Of a stretch of DNA of 64,000 nucleotides, positions 17,211-26,635 are shown piece by piece (the stretch's first letter is position 1; every line of letters starts with the position of its first letter). The position numbers and the translations under genes are program-made. The notes under the pieces are model-generated. The model searched no databases, was not told the origin of the DNA, and saw only the letters and a list, made by a program, of their open reading frames with translations. The DNA is from Candidatus Caccalectryoclostridium excrementigallinarum. GTDB taxonomy: Bacteria; Bacillota; Clostridia; Christensenellales; UBA3700. The stretch covers positions 1-64,000 of the forward strand of contig DVNJ01000001.1 in the NCBI GenBank assembly GCA_018714485.1, in the 5' to 3' direction.

Positions 17211-17559
17211 TTACTTCTCCCGCATGATCATTTTGATGACTGCCTGTAATATATATATTGCGATTTTCGCCGCCTATGCCTGCGCTCGCCTTTTCCGCAG
17301 AGGAATTTTCCTGCTTTTCGCTCATATCGAGCAATTTGTCCAAAAGTTCCTCGTCCGTCTCCACTTCTTTTGCCGCAAAGATCTCCTCGAAAGAAAAAGA
17401 TCCGTCCAAAAGATACGGTAGAGGCGCGATTATCGCCGCCACGATAAAGACAGCCAAAACGCCTTTGATGTATTTAGCCGTTTCGCCCTCGGGCAGCAAT
17501 ATCTCCGCCAGCGCCGTCAAGGCTATCACTCCCGCAATCCCCAATATCCATGCGCTCAT
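17173..17559 (-). CDS. spoIIIAF: Stage III sporulation protein AF
   Basis: A 128-aa protein with two N-terminal membrane segments (about 4-20 and 32-50) and a soluble tail. In the SpoIIIA complex it is one of the ring-building-motif proteins. The start overlaps the spoIIIAE stop as ATGA, and the end overlaps spoIIIAG by 38 nt. Assignment rests on position and membrane layout more than on motifs. Confidence 0.85.
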   Translation of the reverse strand: MSAWILGIAGVIALTALAEILLPEGETAKYIKGVLAVFIVAAIIAPLPYLLDGSFSFEEIFAAKEVETDEELLDKLLDMSEKQENSSAEKASAGIGGENRNIYITGSHQNDHAGEVNDGAKQIEGVYG

Positions 17560-18743
17560 ATGACCCCCGCGTTTGCCGTCGAGATGACGAGCATGACCGT
17601 AATTATGAACATAAACGCCATTCCGGCGATCGCGGCGGTAAGCAGTCCCGTGTTTTTCGACACGCCGTATAAAAGATCGCTTATGCGTTTATCCGAGCAG
17701 ACAGGCTCGCAAAGTCCCGCCACGAGTTTCAGCCCGAGCGTAAAGACCGCCGTCTCTATCACGGGCACGGCGACCGCGGAGAAAAGCAACATGACGCTCA
17801 CTATGCCGAGCGAATTTTTTATCAGTACGATCCCAGCCATCGCCAGATCCATGCCGTCGGACAGATAACCGCCGAGAATGGGAATATAGCTTTGAACGGC
17901 GAATTTTGCCGTTTTGAGCGAGATCGAATCGGCGATCCCGCCGCCAAGTCCCTGAACGGTGAGAAAGGCGGCGAAGAAGGAAAAGACTCCCGCCAAAACG
18001 AACGTAGCCGCGGATTTGAAAAATTTGCTAAGCCGTCCCAATTTTATCCCGTTCGACATGTTGCCCGCCACGCTCAAAACTACGGTGGCGATGAAGCAAG
18101 GCAGCACGATCGAAGAAATGACCGTACCTATCCCCGTCGAAAGCGTCGCCATCAAGGGGTTATATACTCCCGCCGCCGAGACCGAACCGAGCGCCGTCAT
18201 CAGGGTCAAGAGCACGGGAAAGACGCATTGCATGAGCTTGCTCATGCCCTCGACGATCTCGCTTACGGAGAGAACGATGGCGGTTATCCGAACGGAAAGA
18301 ATAACGATTATCGCCGCATAGCAGGCAAAATGCACGATCTCACGCGTATTGTCGCGCAAAAATCCCGATGACAGCCCCTGCATCATGCTCATCATCACGG
18401 CGATGGCGAATATCGCGGCAAAAGCGGGGATACAGCTCACTATCCCGCCCGTCAAAGCGTCGAGAGCCGTTTTTGAAAACTCTTCGAATCCCACGACGGC
18501 GTTCCCGTTCAAGACGTTTTCGACCAGTTTCTTCACTCCGTCCGAAAAAGTATCGCTGTCGCCGTAAGTCTTCGCCCATTCTTCAAGTTCGGAAAAGTCT
18601 ATGGCGTCCAAGCCTTCCTCGACTTTTTCGGTGAGTTCGCGCTCCACTTCGCTGTCGTTCTCTTCCGCAGCCGCGGCGGGAATAAATGCGAGCGAGAGAA
18701 AAAGAGTGCTCAATATCGCCGTGACGACAAGCAGCCTCTTCAT
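17556..18743 (-). CDS. spoIIIAE: Stage III sporulation protein AE
   Basis: A 395-aa polytopic membrane protein with a signal-like N-terminus (cleavage plausible after AAAAE near 24) and about seven or eight hydrophobic segments. It is the largest membrane component of the SpoIIIA channel that sustains late forespore transcription. The ATG at 18743 overlaps the spoIIIAD stop as ATGA, so the upstream extension in this frame is discarded. Confidence 0.92.
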   Translation of the reverse strand: MKRLLVVTAILSTLFLSLAFIPAAAAEENDSEVERELTEKVEEGLDAIDFSELEEWAKTYGDSDTFSDGVKKLVENVLNGNAVVGFEEFSKTALDALTGGIVSCIPAFAAIFAIAVMMSMMQGLSSGFLRDNTREIVHFACYAAIIVILSVRITAIVLSVSEIVEGMSKLMQCVFPVLLTLMTALGSVSAAGVYNPLMATLSTGIGTVISSIVLPCFIATVVLSVAGNMSNGIKLGRLSKFFKSAATFVLAGVFSFFAAFLTVQGLGGGIADSISLKTAKFAVQSYIPILGGYLSDGMDLAMAGIVLIKNSLGIVSVMLLFSAVAVPVIETAVFTLGLKLVAGLCEPVCSDKRISDLLYGVSKNTGLLTAAIAGMAFMFIITVMLVISTANAGVI

Positions 18744-19126
18744 GACACGAGCGCTCCTATGACGCGGATAAGCGCGGTAATGATGGGAAACGCGCTCAAA
18801 AATATGGTTATCTTGCCCGCAAGCGCGATCTTTTTGCCGATCGACGCGCAGTCGAGATCGTTGCAAATGCTCACGGAATATTCGGTCAAATAACCTATAC
18901 CGATGATTTTAAGCAGCGATGAAAAGAGCGAGCGGTCGAGATCGGTCTTGTCGACGATCTCCTCGAAAGCAACGATAACGTCGGATAGGGCGTTGAGCGT
19001 GAGGATAAGGATGACTATGCCCGCGGCTATCACCGCCAACGGCGCATATTCCGAACGAGTGCCGCGCAAAATAAGCGCGGCAACGCCGCCGATTATTCCC
19101 ACTCCTATGACCTTGATTATGTCCAT
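18740..19126 (-). CDS. spoIIIAD: Stage III sporulation protein AD
   Basis: A 128-aa protein of mostly hydrophobic helices (DIIKVIGVGIIGGVAALILR at the start) typical of SpoIIIAD. It is a membrane part of the mother-cell channel complex. Its ATG shares one base with the TGA of spoIIIAC. Confidence 0.9.
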   Translation of the reverse strand: MDIIKVIGVGIIGGVAALILRGTRSEYAPLAVIAAGIVILILTLNALSDVIVAFEEIVDKTDLDRSLFSSLLKIIGIGYLTEYSVSICNDLDCASIGKKIALAGKITIFLSAFPIITALIRVIGALVS

Positions 19127-19323
19127 CAGTATAGATTGAGCAGCGAACGCAGGTCGTCGAACAGCCCCGCGAGCATATCGAGCACCATGACGAGCACGAT
19201 GATCAGTCCCGCCAAAGTGACGAAGGTGGCTATTTCGTCCTTATCGCTTTTTTTCAGAATGATATTTATCACCGCGGTGAGCAAGCCCACGCCGGCAATG
19301 CGGAAAATCGCCTCTACTTCCAT
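19126..19323 (-). CDS. spoIIIAC: Stage III sporulation protein AC
   Basis: A 65-aa two-helix membrane protein (IFRIAGVGLLTAVINIIL, then a KKSDKDE turn and a second helix), of standard SpoIIIAC length. The ATG at 19323 is fixed by a strong GGAGGGG site 2-6 nt upstream; a longer frame to 19515 lies antisense-like within spoIIIAB and is rejected. Confidence 0.92.
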   Translation of the reverse strand: MEVEAIFRIAGVGLLTAVINIILKKSDKDEIATFVTLAGLIIVLVMVLDMLAGLFDDLRSLLNLY

Positions 19324-19331
19324 CTCCCCTC

Positions 19332-19832
19332 CTATGCAGCTAAGATCATTGCGGCGATCCCGAAGACGACGCCGAGTCTGAACGCGAGCGTGCCCGTTGT
19401 CGCATATTTTTTGCGATAAAACTCCAAAGGCGCTTCGGCAACCGCCCTTGCTTTGCGCAAATTGTCTATCTGCGTATCTTCGTCCACCTTTCCCAAGCCG
19501 TAAAAAACCGCGCAAAGCTCCCGTTTTCTCTCCTTGTCGATATAGGGTGAAGAAAACAGCTTTTCAAAATCTTCGCGCCCCATTCTCCCCTCTTCGAGCA
19601 TCTTTGCGTATTCGTTCAATATCTTGATGAACTCCCCCTTTTTCCCTCGGCAATATTCAATCGTGCATTCCGCGAGCGGCGATCGCAAAAAGCCGATATT
19701 CTCTTTGAGATATTCCAAAAAACCGACATATTGCTCAAAAAGTTCCTTTCTGCGGCGATAGTAGGCGCGAATACCCATTCCCGTATAAGCAAAGCAGGCG
19801 AAAAGTACGCCGCCTATCACCAATTCAAGCAT
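19332..19832 (-). CDS. spoIIIAB: Stage III sporulation protein AB
   Basis: A 166-aa protein with a hydrophobic helix at each end and a soluble helical middle with a GspF-like arrangement. SpoIIIAB belongs to the secretion-like SpoIIIA machine. It overlaps the 3' end of spoIIIAA by 16 nt. Confidence 0.9.
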   Translation of the reverse strand: MLELVIGGVLFACFAYTGMGIRAYYRRRKELFEQYVGFLEYLKENIGFLRSPLAECTIEYCRGKKGEFIKILNEYAKMLEEGRMGREDFEKLFSSPYIDKERKRELCAVFYGLGKVDEDTQIDNLRKARAVAEAPLEFYRKKYATTGTLAFRLGVVFGIAAMILAA

Positions 19833-20674
19833 CTGCCGCTCCCCTTGTCGTATAATTTACCCACCTTCCCGACAGCCTCTATGGTCACGAAATATCTCAT
19901 TATTCCGCAAAGCGGACGATAGATCTCGCTCGCAAACACCTGTTCCAACTTTTCCGCATGGAGCGAGGCAAAGACTTTGACGCCGCAGCGGGAAATATCG
20001 CATATCGCCCTCACTTCCCTCTCCCCGAAGACTTCGTCGGTCACGATCACGTCGGGGCGCATGGTGCGCACGAGCGTTTCGTAGGCGATGAGTTTAGGGA
20101 TATTGCTCGCCACGTCGCACATTTGTCCCGTCTCTACGCATATCCTGCCGCCGTCTACGGGAATAAGTTCGCCGCGTTCGTCGAGCACGAGGACGTTGCG
20201 CCGCCGCGAAACAATGCGTGCCGCTTCTCTGAGCATTGTGGTCTTCCCCAGCCCCGGCGGAGAAATGATCAAGGTGTTATCCAAGTTTTCGAAAATGACG
20301 GCTATACTTTCGCAACAGCCTTTTATTTCGTGCGGAACGCGCAGACAGAGCGAAGTGATGTTTTTGAGCGTGAACAATCTCCCTTCTTTCATCACTCCTT
20401 CGCCGCAAAGCCCAATGCGATACCCTTCGCCGCAGACGATATAACCCTTAGCAATACTGTCGTTGACCGCATAGACCGAATGCTTGCTCGCCATGCCTAT
20501 CGTGTGCTCGATGTCGTCATAAGTCACGATAACGCCGTCCGCCGTGAGATATTCTCCTTTTACGGCAAAAGACAGCGGCTTGCCCGCGCGCATACGCAAT
20601 TCGGTCACTTCGCTTTCGCTCCTATCCGCGAATACGGCATTATATATGCTCTCGTTCAACAACTTGTCCAACAT
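19817..20674 (-). CDS. spoIIIAA: Stage III sporulation protein AA, secretion-type ATPase
   Basis: A 285-aa ATPase of the type II/IV secretion family that powers the SpoIIIA channel from the mother-cell cytoplasm. The Walker A PPGLGKTTMLRE lies near residue 140, the Walker B-like RPDVIVTDEVFGEREV near 205, and GVKVFASLHAE is the later His/sensor region. The start is either ATG 20674 or the TTG next to it; AGGA lies very close to the ATG. It is the first gene of the eight-gene operon. I did not find a convincing sigma-E promoter in the short gap upstream. Confidence 0.94.
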   Translation of the reverse strand: MLDKLLNESIYNAVFADRSESEVTELRMRAGKPLSFAVKGEYLTADGVIVTYDDIEHTIGMASKHSVYAVNDSIAKGYIVCGEGYRIGLCGEGVMKEGRLFTLKNITSLCLRVPHEIKGCCESIAVIFENLDNTLIISPPGLGKTTMLREAARIVSRRRNVLVLDERGELIPVDGGRICVETGQMCDVASNIPKLIAYETLVRTMRPDVIVTDEVFGEREVRAICDISRCGVKVFASLHAEKLEQVFASEIYRPLCGIMRYFVTIEAVGKVGKLYDKGSGRCLNW

Positions 20675-20712
20675 ATCCTGTTTTAATATATTTGGACAAG
20701 CCGGCTTATATG

Positions 20713-20997
20713 CTATTTTTTACGCGGGGACAATATCTTGTTCAAGCGCATAAAAAGCGCGTGGCTTTTACCGATCTTTTTATAACAATAAACTGAAAGC
20801 AGTAAAAAAGGCGTCGTGGGCAAAAGCGGCAGGATCACGCCCAGCGATCCGAGCAATAAAAAAAGCGTTCCCAACGCCGTCATGAACAGGCGTTTGACGC
20901 GGCGCGGCGGTGCGGCGTATGTGGCGGCCTTTTTCGTTCGAACATTCTTTTTTTCGCCCTCTTGAACGCAAACGACCGTCGCTCTCACCCGCTTCAT
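20713..20997 (-). CDS. DUF454 (YbaN-like) inner-membrane protein
   Basis: A protein of up to 94 aa whose hydrophobic core LGVILPLLPTTPFLLLSVYC matches the DUF454/YbaN signature. A basic N-terminal stretch precedes two membrane segments. The start is uncertain: ATG 20997 has no clear ribosome site, and a later in-frame Met (near 20883, just before TALGTLF) is possible. It lies between efp and spoIIIAA, the place held by the small membrane gene yqhV in Bacillus. Function unknown. Confidence 0.7.
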   Translation of the reverse strand: MKRVRATVVCVQEGEKKNVRTKKAATYAAPPRRVKRLFMTALGTLFLLLGSLGVILPLLPTTPFLLLSVYCYKKIGKSHALFMRLNKILSPRKK

Positions 20998-21020
20998 ATT
21001 AAAAAATATGTTTTTGCGCA

Positions 21021-21045
21021 AAAAAATATCCGCCCGAAGGCGGAT
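21021..21045 (-). terminator. UUCG-loop terminator of efp
   Basis: A 7-bp stem ATCCGCC/GGCGGAT closes a UUCG loop and is followed by ATTTTTTT on the minus strand. It lies 17 bp past the efp stop and upstream of the DUF454 gene. Confidence 0.85.
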
Positions 21046-21061
21046 AATTATCAAGCGAAAA

Positions 21062-21628
21062 TCAAACTCTCGACATATAAGAACCGGTACGGGTATCGAC
21101 CCTTATCGTGTCGCCCTCATTGACGAAGAGCGGAACGTTGAGCGTGAATCCCGTTTCGAGCGTCGCGGGCTTGGAAGCGCCGGTAGCGGTGTTGCCCTTT
21201 ACGCCAGGCTCGCAATGCGTGATGAGCAGCTCGACGAAGTTGGGCGGCTCGACGGAAAAAGGCGAACCGTTATAGAAGTTGATGGTGACTTCGCCGTTTT
21301 CGGGAACGAATTTAAGCGCGTCTGCGCAGACGTCGCCGTTGAGCGGGACCATATCGAACGTCTCGGGATCCATGAAATAATAAAGATCGCCGTCGCTGTA
21401 AGAATAGGTGTAGGGTTTGCGTTGGATGTGCGCGGTGGGGAACTTGTCCGTAGGGTTAAAAGTCTTTTCGATCACGCCGCCTGAAATCACATTGCGCAGC
21501 TTGGTACGCACGAAAGCCGCACCCTTGCCCGGTTTGACGTGTAAGAAATCCACGATGGTATAGACCTTGCCGTCCATCTCGAACGTAACGCCGTTCCTGA
21601 AATCACCTGCCATTACGAAATCAGCCAT
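21062..21628 (-). CDS. efp: Elongation factor P
   Basis: A 188-aa tRNA-shaped factor that rescues ribosomes stalled on polyproline. The KOW-like domain contains [15 protein letters not shown], so the modified Lys of Bacillus EF-P (GKGAA loop) corresponds to Lys35 here. OB domains II and III follow, ending [21 protein letters not shown] precedes the ATG. It has its own promoter and terminator. pepP-efp upstream of spoIIIA is the Bacillus order. Confidence 0.96.
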   Translation of the reverse strand: MADFVMAGDFRNGVTFEMDGKVYTIVDFLHVKPGKGAAFVRTKLRNVISGGVIEKTFNPTDKFPTAHIQRKPYTYSYSDGDLYYFMDPETFDMVPLNGDVCADALKFVPENGEVTINFYNGSPFSVEPPNFVELLITHCEPGVKGNTATGASKPATLETGFTLNVPLFVNEGDTIRVDTRTGSYMSRV

Positions 21629-21644
21629 AAAAAACCTCCGAATA

Positions 21645-22709
21645 TCAATTCTTCCCTATTATAATAAGGGATTTATCCGACTTTGTCAAATTTTCCGCAC
21701 CATCTTGTTCAATTTTTACCATATCTTCTATGCGGACGCCGAAATCACCGTCGAAATAAAGTCCGGGTTCAACGGTTATCACGCTGTTTTCCCGCAAAAG
21801 CCGAGCGTTATAGTTGGGCGATTCGTGAATATCTATGCCCACGCCGTGCCCCAGCGAATGAGTGAAATGCTCGCTCACGCCCGCGTCGGCAAAAAGTTTC
21901 CTTGTCTCATCCTGAACGTTCGCGCCGACGACGCCCGCTTTGAGGCGGGAGATCGCCTTGACGTTTGCCTGCAAGACGAGATCGTATATCTGCGCTCTGC
22001 GCCCCGAGATACTGCCGAAAGCCAACGTGCGCGTCATGTCGCTGCAATACCCCTGCCACTTCGCGCCGAAATCCATAACTATCATATCCCCATCTTTCAG
22101 CTTTCTCTCGCTGCGGTGGGCATGAGGAACAGCGGAGTTTTCGCCGAAAGCCATGATGGTGTCGAAAGCAAGCGCCGCACCCTGCGACTGCATGATATAT
22201 TCCAGCCGTGCGGCAAGCTCGATCTCGCTCACTCCTTCTTTGATGAACGGTTTGAGTTTTGCGAAAGCGTCGTCGGTGATGCTCTGCGCCTTGCGTATAT
22301 GGCAAAGTTCACTCTGCGACTTGACCGCCCGCATGTCTTTGAGCACGGGCGAAATGTCGTGCAGCGCACGGGAAAAGATACCGCGCTTTCCCGTCTTTGC
22401 CGCGGCGAAGTTAAAGAGAGAGTGCGAAAGCTCGAATTCTATACCGATCCTGCGGCAAGGTCGCAAAAGCTCCGCCGCCTGAGCTATACTGCCCTCCCCG
22501 ATGCGCATATAGGCGGGTATTTTTTCTCTCGCCTCGTGAAGATAGCGCTTATCGGTGAAATAAAAAACGCCCTCTTTGGTTATCGCGATCGCCGCCTGAG
22601 TGGACGCATAACCGGACAGATATATCCTGTTCGGCTCGGTAACTATCAGCGCGCCGTCGGTATGCGAATTATCGAGTATTTCTCTGCATTCATCAAGCGT
22701 CAAGCCCAT
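21645..22709 (-). CDS. M24-family Xaa-Pro aminopeptidase
   Basis: A 354-aa metallopeptidase that removes N-terminal residues before proline. A creatinase-like N-domain (1-125) precedes the pita-bread domain. Metal ligands are visible in [22 protein letters not shown] (near 287), TVEPGLY and RIEDM. GAGGT lies just before the ATG. It corresponds to yqhT/pepQ, the usual neighbour of efp, and it overlaps the endonuclease-like gene by 17 nt. Confidence 0.93.
   Translation of the reverse strand: MGLTLDECREILDNSHTDGALIVTEPNRIYLSGYASTQAAIAITKEGVFYFTDKRYLHEAREKIPAYMRIGEGSIAQAAELLRPCRRIGIEFELSHSLFNFAAAKTGKRGIFSRALHDISPVLKDMRAVKSQSELCHIRKAQSITDDAFAKLKPFIKEGVSEIELAARLEYIMQSQGAALAFDTIMAFGENSAVPHAHRSERKLKDGDMIVMDFGAKWQGYCSDMTRTLAFGSISGRRAQIYDLVLQANVKAISRLKAGVVGANVQDETRKLFADAGVSEHFTHSLGHGVGIDIHESPNYNARLLRENSVITVEPGLYFDGDFGVRIEDMVKIEQDGAENLTKSDKSLIIIGKN
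21661..21689 (-). promoter_or_regulatory. Sigma-A-type promoter of efp
   Basis: TTGACA (21689-21684), 17 nt, TATTAT (21666-21661). It lies within the last codons of the peptidase gene; a TATAAT also begins 3 nt further on. The leader would be about 25 nt and carries GGAGG. Confidence 0.7.
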
Positions 22710-23544
22710 AATAATACCTCTTCATCGCCTGCGCGTCACGCGTCTGCGTGCCCGCGCTCTCGCAGACTATATAGGGCGAAAGCGCAAATTTCTTGAAGAC
22801 GCGCATGAGCGGCTCGTAGGGCGGACCGTATTTTTCGTCGTCGAAAGTCAGATGTCTCACCTCGCCCTTGGCGGAAAATTCTATCTTGGAAAAATGAACG
22901 TGCATGATCGAGCATTTTTTCTCACCGACGCCTTCGGCGAGGCGTTCGATCACCCGCGCGTAATCGTCGTCGGTGAAGAAGACCCCGCCTTCGCGCGCAT
23001 TGAGATGACCGAAGTCAATGCAGGGGATAAAGCTGTCGTCCACTCCGCACATGCGTATCACCTCCTCGAGCGAGCCGAGCTGCGCGGCTTTGCCCATAGT
23101 CTCAAGGCAAAGATACATGTCGTCATAGCCGAGTTCGTGCTTTAACTCGGCGACCTTTTCCAGCCTTTTCATCAAAAGGTCCATCGCCTGTCCCCTTTCC
23201 GCTTTGAGCGGCGAGCCGGGATGTATCACGCATCTACTGCCGCCGAAGAGCGAGAGCGCGGCAAGCGAATCGAAAATATAGCGGTGATTATTCTCAGCCT
23301 TTTCCTCTTCGAGCGTGGCGAGATTGATAAAATAAGGCGCATGAACGGAGATCTCCGCTCCGCTTGCGGCAAACTCCGCTCCGATCGCCCTCGCCGAACT
23401 CTCGCCGATCCTGACCCCTCTGCCGAAAGAATATTCGAAGCAGTCGAGATCGTGCTCTTTGAGCCATGCGGGAACTTCGATCGTGTGCGCGTGTCCCGCC
23501 GCGGAAAAATCGGCGCAGGTGCCGCTCGGTCCGAATTTAATCAT
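22693..23544 (-). CDS. TIM-barrel endonuclease IV / sugar isomerase-like protein
   Basis: A 283-aa AP endonuclease family 2 (Nfo/xylose isomerase-like) barrel. Probable zinc ligands are in ISVHAPYF, VIHPGS, LETMGK, IDFGHLNAR, MHVHFSK and VCESAG, in the order expected for endonuclease IV. It could repair abasic DNA or be an isomerase-like relative. The ATG at 23544 overlaps ribF by 8 nt and lacks a strong ribosome site; a longer start would lie deep in ribF. Confidence 0.85.
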   Translation of the reverse strand: MIKFGPSGTCADFSAAGHAHTIEVPAWLKEHDLDCFEYSFGRGVRIGESSARAIGAEFAASGAEISVHAPYFINLATLEEEKAENNHRYIFDSLAALSLFGGSRCVIHPGSPLKAERGQAMDLLMKRLEKVAELKHELGYDDMYLCLETMGKAAQLGSLEEVIRMCGVDDSFIPCIDFGHLNAREGGVFFTDDDYARVIERLAEGVGEKKCSIMHVHFSKIEFSAKGEVRHLTFDDEKYGPPYEPLMRVFKKFALSPYIVCESAGTQTRDAQAMKRYYYGLDA

Positions 23545-24448
23545 TTTTCGCTTTCGACAGCGCAACGAGCGAATCTGCTTTGAGCTGCGCCGCTATTTCC
23601 TCCTTTGAATCAAACTTTACAATGTCTCTTATTTTATCCATAAATCTTACGACAAGTTTCTTTCCGTAAAGATCTTTGTCGAAATCCAATATATGCGTTT
23701 CGGCATTGAACGAATAGTCGCCGAAGGTAGGATGAGTACCGATGTTTGTAATACATATTCTGTCCGCTCCGTCCACATAAACGCGCGTATAATATACGCC
23801 GGCGGCGGGAGCGCATTTTTCCTCGGGAATGTTCATGTTCGCGGTGGGAAAACCCATCGCCCTGCCTGCTTCTCTGCCGTGGACGATAGTTCCCATCATT
23901 ATGTAAGGAAGTGGCAAAAAAGTGTTTGCCGAACGCATATCCCCGTTTTTGATAAATTCCTTAATGCGGCGGGAAGCTATCTTTCTGCCCGATGCGTCTT
24001 TTTCCAATTCGATGACGTCAAGTTTGATATCGCGCTTTACGCATTCTTTTTTCAGCTCGTGAACGTTCCCCTCAGCGTCTTTTCCGTAAGTGAAATCGCT
24101 GCCGCAGACTATCCCGACGATGTTGAATCGCTCAAAGAGCATATTCATAAAAAGCGAATGTCCGATGCTTAAAAAATCTGGATCGACATGCGCGACAACG
24201 GCGATATGAACTCCCAATTCGTCCATGCGATAAAGCCGCTCTTCAAGCGTAAATATCTCCTTGTTTTCCGCCGAAGGCTGCCTGTCGAAAGTGAACATTG
24301 CCGCTTTTGCGCCCGCCGTCTTTGCCAGCTCTCTCGCCCGTTGAAGCAACTTTGCGTGTCCCAAATGCAGGCAGTCGAAAAACCCCAAGCAAAGCACGAT
24401 CTCCGTCTTTTTATCTCCGATATTAAAATCGATCGTCCTCACATCCAT
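23537..24448 (-). CDS. ribF: Bifunctional riboflavin kinase / FAD synthetase
   Basis: A 303-aa enzyme that makes FMN and then FAD. The nucleotidyltransferase domain starts with LGFFDCLHLGHAKLL (about 22-36); the flavokinase domain contains GRAMGFPTANMN near 196 and a later THPTFG. The ATG at 24448 overlaps the truB end by 10 nt. The truB-ribF pairing is standard in Firmicutes. Confidence 0.94.
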   Translation of the reverse strand: MDVRTIDFNIGDKKTEIVLCLGFFDCLHLGHAKLLQRARELAKTAGAKAAMFTFDRQPSAENKEIFTLEERLYRMDELGVHIAVVAHVDPDFLSIGHSLFMNMLFERFNIVGIVCGSDFTYGKDAEGNVHELKKECVKRDIKLDVIELEKDASGRKIASRRIKEFIKNGDMRSANTFLPLPYIMMGTIVHGREAGRAMGFPTANMNIPEEKCAPAAGVYYTRVYVDGADRICITNIGTHPTFGDYSFNAETHILDFDKDLYGKKLVVRFMDKIRDIVKFDSKEEIAAQLKADSLVALSKAKND

Positions 24449-25350
24449 AAATTGATCGCCGCCTTCATTTCGCCGTTTTCGCAATGCGCGACGGCATATT
24501 CTCTGCCGTCAATGGTCACGAGCAGATCGCCCTTTCTTTCCGAAGGGACGCTTGCCCCGTTGGTGAAACGCTTGATATATCGCTTGTCAAGCTCTTGAAT
24601 AGGCATGACGCCCTCAAGCGCTTTTGTTATTGGCATGAGATATCCCGACGGCGCGAGCCGCAACTGCTCTATCGAATGAGCCGATTCGAGAGAAAAATTG
24701 CCGCTGTATGTGCGTCTTAAACTCGTCATCGTCGCTAAACTGCCGCATTTTCGCGCAATGTCGCGGCAAAGCGAACGGATATAAGTTCCGCCGCCGCATT
24801 CTACTTTGAGCGAGAGCGTCTTCACTTTCTCATCGTCGTCGGCGTCTTTTTTATCGTTAACGGTCAAGATCTCGATCGTTTTTATCTCGACTTCAACGGG
24901 CTTCACCTGCACGCTTTTGCCCGCACGCGCGAGCTTATACGCCTTAACTCCGTCCACGCTTTTGGCGCTGTATATCGGCGGATATTGCTCGATCCTGCCG
25001 ATAAAAGTTCCGACCGCATCTTTCACGTCGCCGTAAGCAGGAAAAACTTCCGTGCTCTCCGTGACCGCCCCTTCCGAATCAAGCGTATCCGTCTCCTCGC
25101 CGAAAGCCATTGAGCAGACATATCCCTTCGTCTTGCTCATGAGCAGATCGAAAAGGCGCGTCGCCTTACCGACCGCGACCACCAAAACTCCCGTAGCCGC
25201 GGGATCGAGCGTTCCCATATGTCCGATCCTGACCTTTTGCGCGCACGTCTTATAGAACGCGCCTTTCAAGGCGGCGACAACGTCGGCGGACGTCCACCCT
25301 TTCGGCTTATCCACGCAGAGAAACCCGCTTATTCCAGATGATCCCTGCAT
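24439..25350 (-). CDS. truB: tRNA pseudouridine-55 synthase
   Basis: A 303-aa enzyme that makes pseudouridine 55 in the T-loop of tRNA. VDKPKGWTS opens the catalytic domain, the catalytic Asp is D49 in GHMGTLDPAATG, and GGGTYIRSLCRDIA lies in the RNA-binding cleft. A PUA-like tail completes it. The start at 25350 lies 22 nt inside nrnA; the longer frame is not supported by a ribosome site. Confidence 0.94.
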   Translation of the reverse strand: MQGSSGISGFLCVDKPKGWTSADVVAALKGAFYKTCAQKVRIGHMGTLDPAATGVLVVAVGKATRLFDLLMSKTKGYVCSMAFGEETDTLDSEGAVTESTEVFPAYGDVKDAVGTFIGRIEQYPPIYSAKSVDGVKAYKLARAGKSVQVKPVEVEIKTIEILTVNDKKDADDDEKVKTLSLKVECGGGTYIRSLCRDIARKCGSLATMTSLRRTYSGNFSLESAHSIEQLRLAPSGYLMPITKALEGVMPIQELDKRYIKRFTNGASVPSERKGDLLVTIDGREYAVAHCENGEMKAAINLWM

Positions 25351-26297
25351 GCTTTGAGCACCTTTTCCTTGACGTCTTCGAAATAGCCGTACGTTCTGCA
25401 TCCCGCGGCGCGCGCATGCCCGCCGCCGCCGAAAACAGCCGCGATACGATTGGCATCCGCGTGTTCGTCCGTGCGGATACTCACTTTATATTCGTTTTTC
25501 GCCGCCTGAGTTAGCGAAACGGCGATAAAAACGCCTTCAACGTCTCTGATGTTATTTATTATGCCGGTCGTGTCGGACAGATCCGTTCCCGTCGCCTCGA
25601 AATCTTCTTGAGAAAAGATTATCAATCCTATCTTTCCGTCCTCGAAAAATTTGGCTTTATTCAAAACGCGCGTCGCCAACGCGAATACTTCCGGGCGCAC
25701 GTCGCGCATGAAAAATTCGATTATCTTGTCGCCGCGCACGCCGAGATCCAAAAGCTCTCCCGCCATTCGCATCGTCTCGCCCGTCACGGACGAAAACGCG
25801 AAAGCGCCGCTGTCGGTGACAAGCGCCGTATAAAGCAGCTCCGCGATCGTCAAGTCGAGCGCTTTTTCTTTCAAAATAAGCTTTATGAGTTTATAAACCG
25901 GTTGCGCCGCCGCGGCAACTCCGCGTTCGACAAAGGTGAAGTCAGCATAATCGTTGTTGCTGACGTGGTGATCCACGCAGGCGCTGACTCTCGCCTTGCG
26001 CAAAATATAAGCGTGGCTTGCAAGCAAATTGATGTCCGAACAATCGATCGCTATCGCAAGATCGAAAGCCTTGCTCGGAACGTCCGTCCGCACCGATCCC
26101 GCGCCGCTGAGCGTCGCAAGCTTGCCCTTGGGCGCATCCGCGCAAAATATCTCCGCATTCTTGCCCTCCTTTTTCAGGGCGAAAAAGAGCGCAAGCCCCG
26201 AGCCGAGAGTGTCTCCGTCGGGGTTTGCGTGGCATACGAGCGCGATGTCGTTAGCTTTTTTGATAAGTTCGTATATCTTATCTTGTTTACAGATCAT
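25329..26297 (-). CDS. nrnA: DHH-family oligoribonuclease / pAp phosphatase
   Basis: A 322-aa DHH-DHHA1 phosphoesterase that degrades nanoRNA and 3'-phosphoadenosine 5'-phosphate. Motif I is CHANPDGDTLGSG (22-34), the DHH motif is VDHHVSN (near 110), and GGGGHARAAG (near 298) belongs to DHHA1. It sits between rbfA (ATGA overlap) and truB, as in many Clostridia. Confidence 0.93.
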   Translation of the reverse strand: MICKQDKIYELIKKANDIALVCHANPDGDTLGSGLALFFALKKEGKNAEIFCADAPKGKLATLSGAGSVRTDVPSKAFDLAIAIDCSDINLLASHAYILRKARVSACVDHHVSNNDYADFTFVERGVAAAAQPVYKLIKLILKEKALDLTIAELLYTALVTDSGAFAFSSVTGETMRMAGELLDLGVRGDKIIEFFMRDVRPEVFALATRVLNKAKFFEDGKIGLIIFSQEDFEATGTDLSDTTGIINNIRDVEGVFIAVSLTQAAKNEYKVSIRTDEHADANRIAAVFGGGGHARAAGCRTYGYFEDVKEKVLKACRDHLE

Positions 26298-26635
26298 TGT
26301 TCCGTCCTGATTTTTTTGAGCAGATCCTCGATCTCCTGCGAATATTGCGCGCCCCTGTCGAGCACGAATTTGAGCGCGGGCATCGTCCTTATCTCCATAA
26401 GCTCTTTGAGACGAGAACGCAAAAAGCCGGCGGAATGGTTCAATCCATCGACCGCCTGCTCGCCGTCTCCGCCGTAAACGCTGACGGAAACGAGCGCGCG
26501 GGACAGCTCGGGATCCACCCTAACATCGGTTATTCCGACGATACACGCGGAAACGCGCGGATCCCGAACGTTGTCTTTGATGAGCACGGAAAGGCGCTTC
26601 ATGATCTCGGATGCTATCCTTTCAGTCTTGTTCAT
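26294..26635 (-). CDS. rbfA: 30S ribosome-binding factor A
   Basis: A 113-aa single KH-domain protein needed for 16S rRNA 5'-end maturation. The opening TERIASEIMKRLSVLI and RVDPELSRALVSVSVYG are typical. The ATG at 26635 overlaps the infB stop as ATGA. Confidence 0.93.
   Translation of the reverse strand: MNKTERIASEIMKRLSVLIKDNVRDPRVSACIVGITDVRVDPELSRALVSVSVYGGDGEQAVDGLNHSAGFLRSRLKELMEIRTMPALKFVLDRGAQYSQEIEDLLKKIRTEQ

Noticed and set aside
20675-20712. Sigma-E promoter for spoIIIAA (CATATAAG as -10)
   Set aside because: A GATATT lies upstream but at too great a spacing (about 19 nt); evidence is insufficient.
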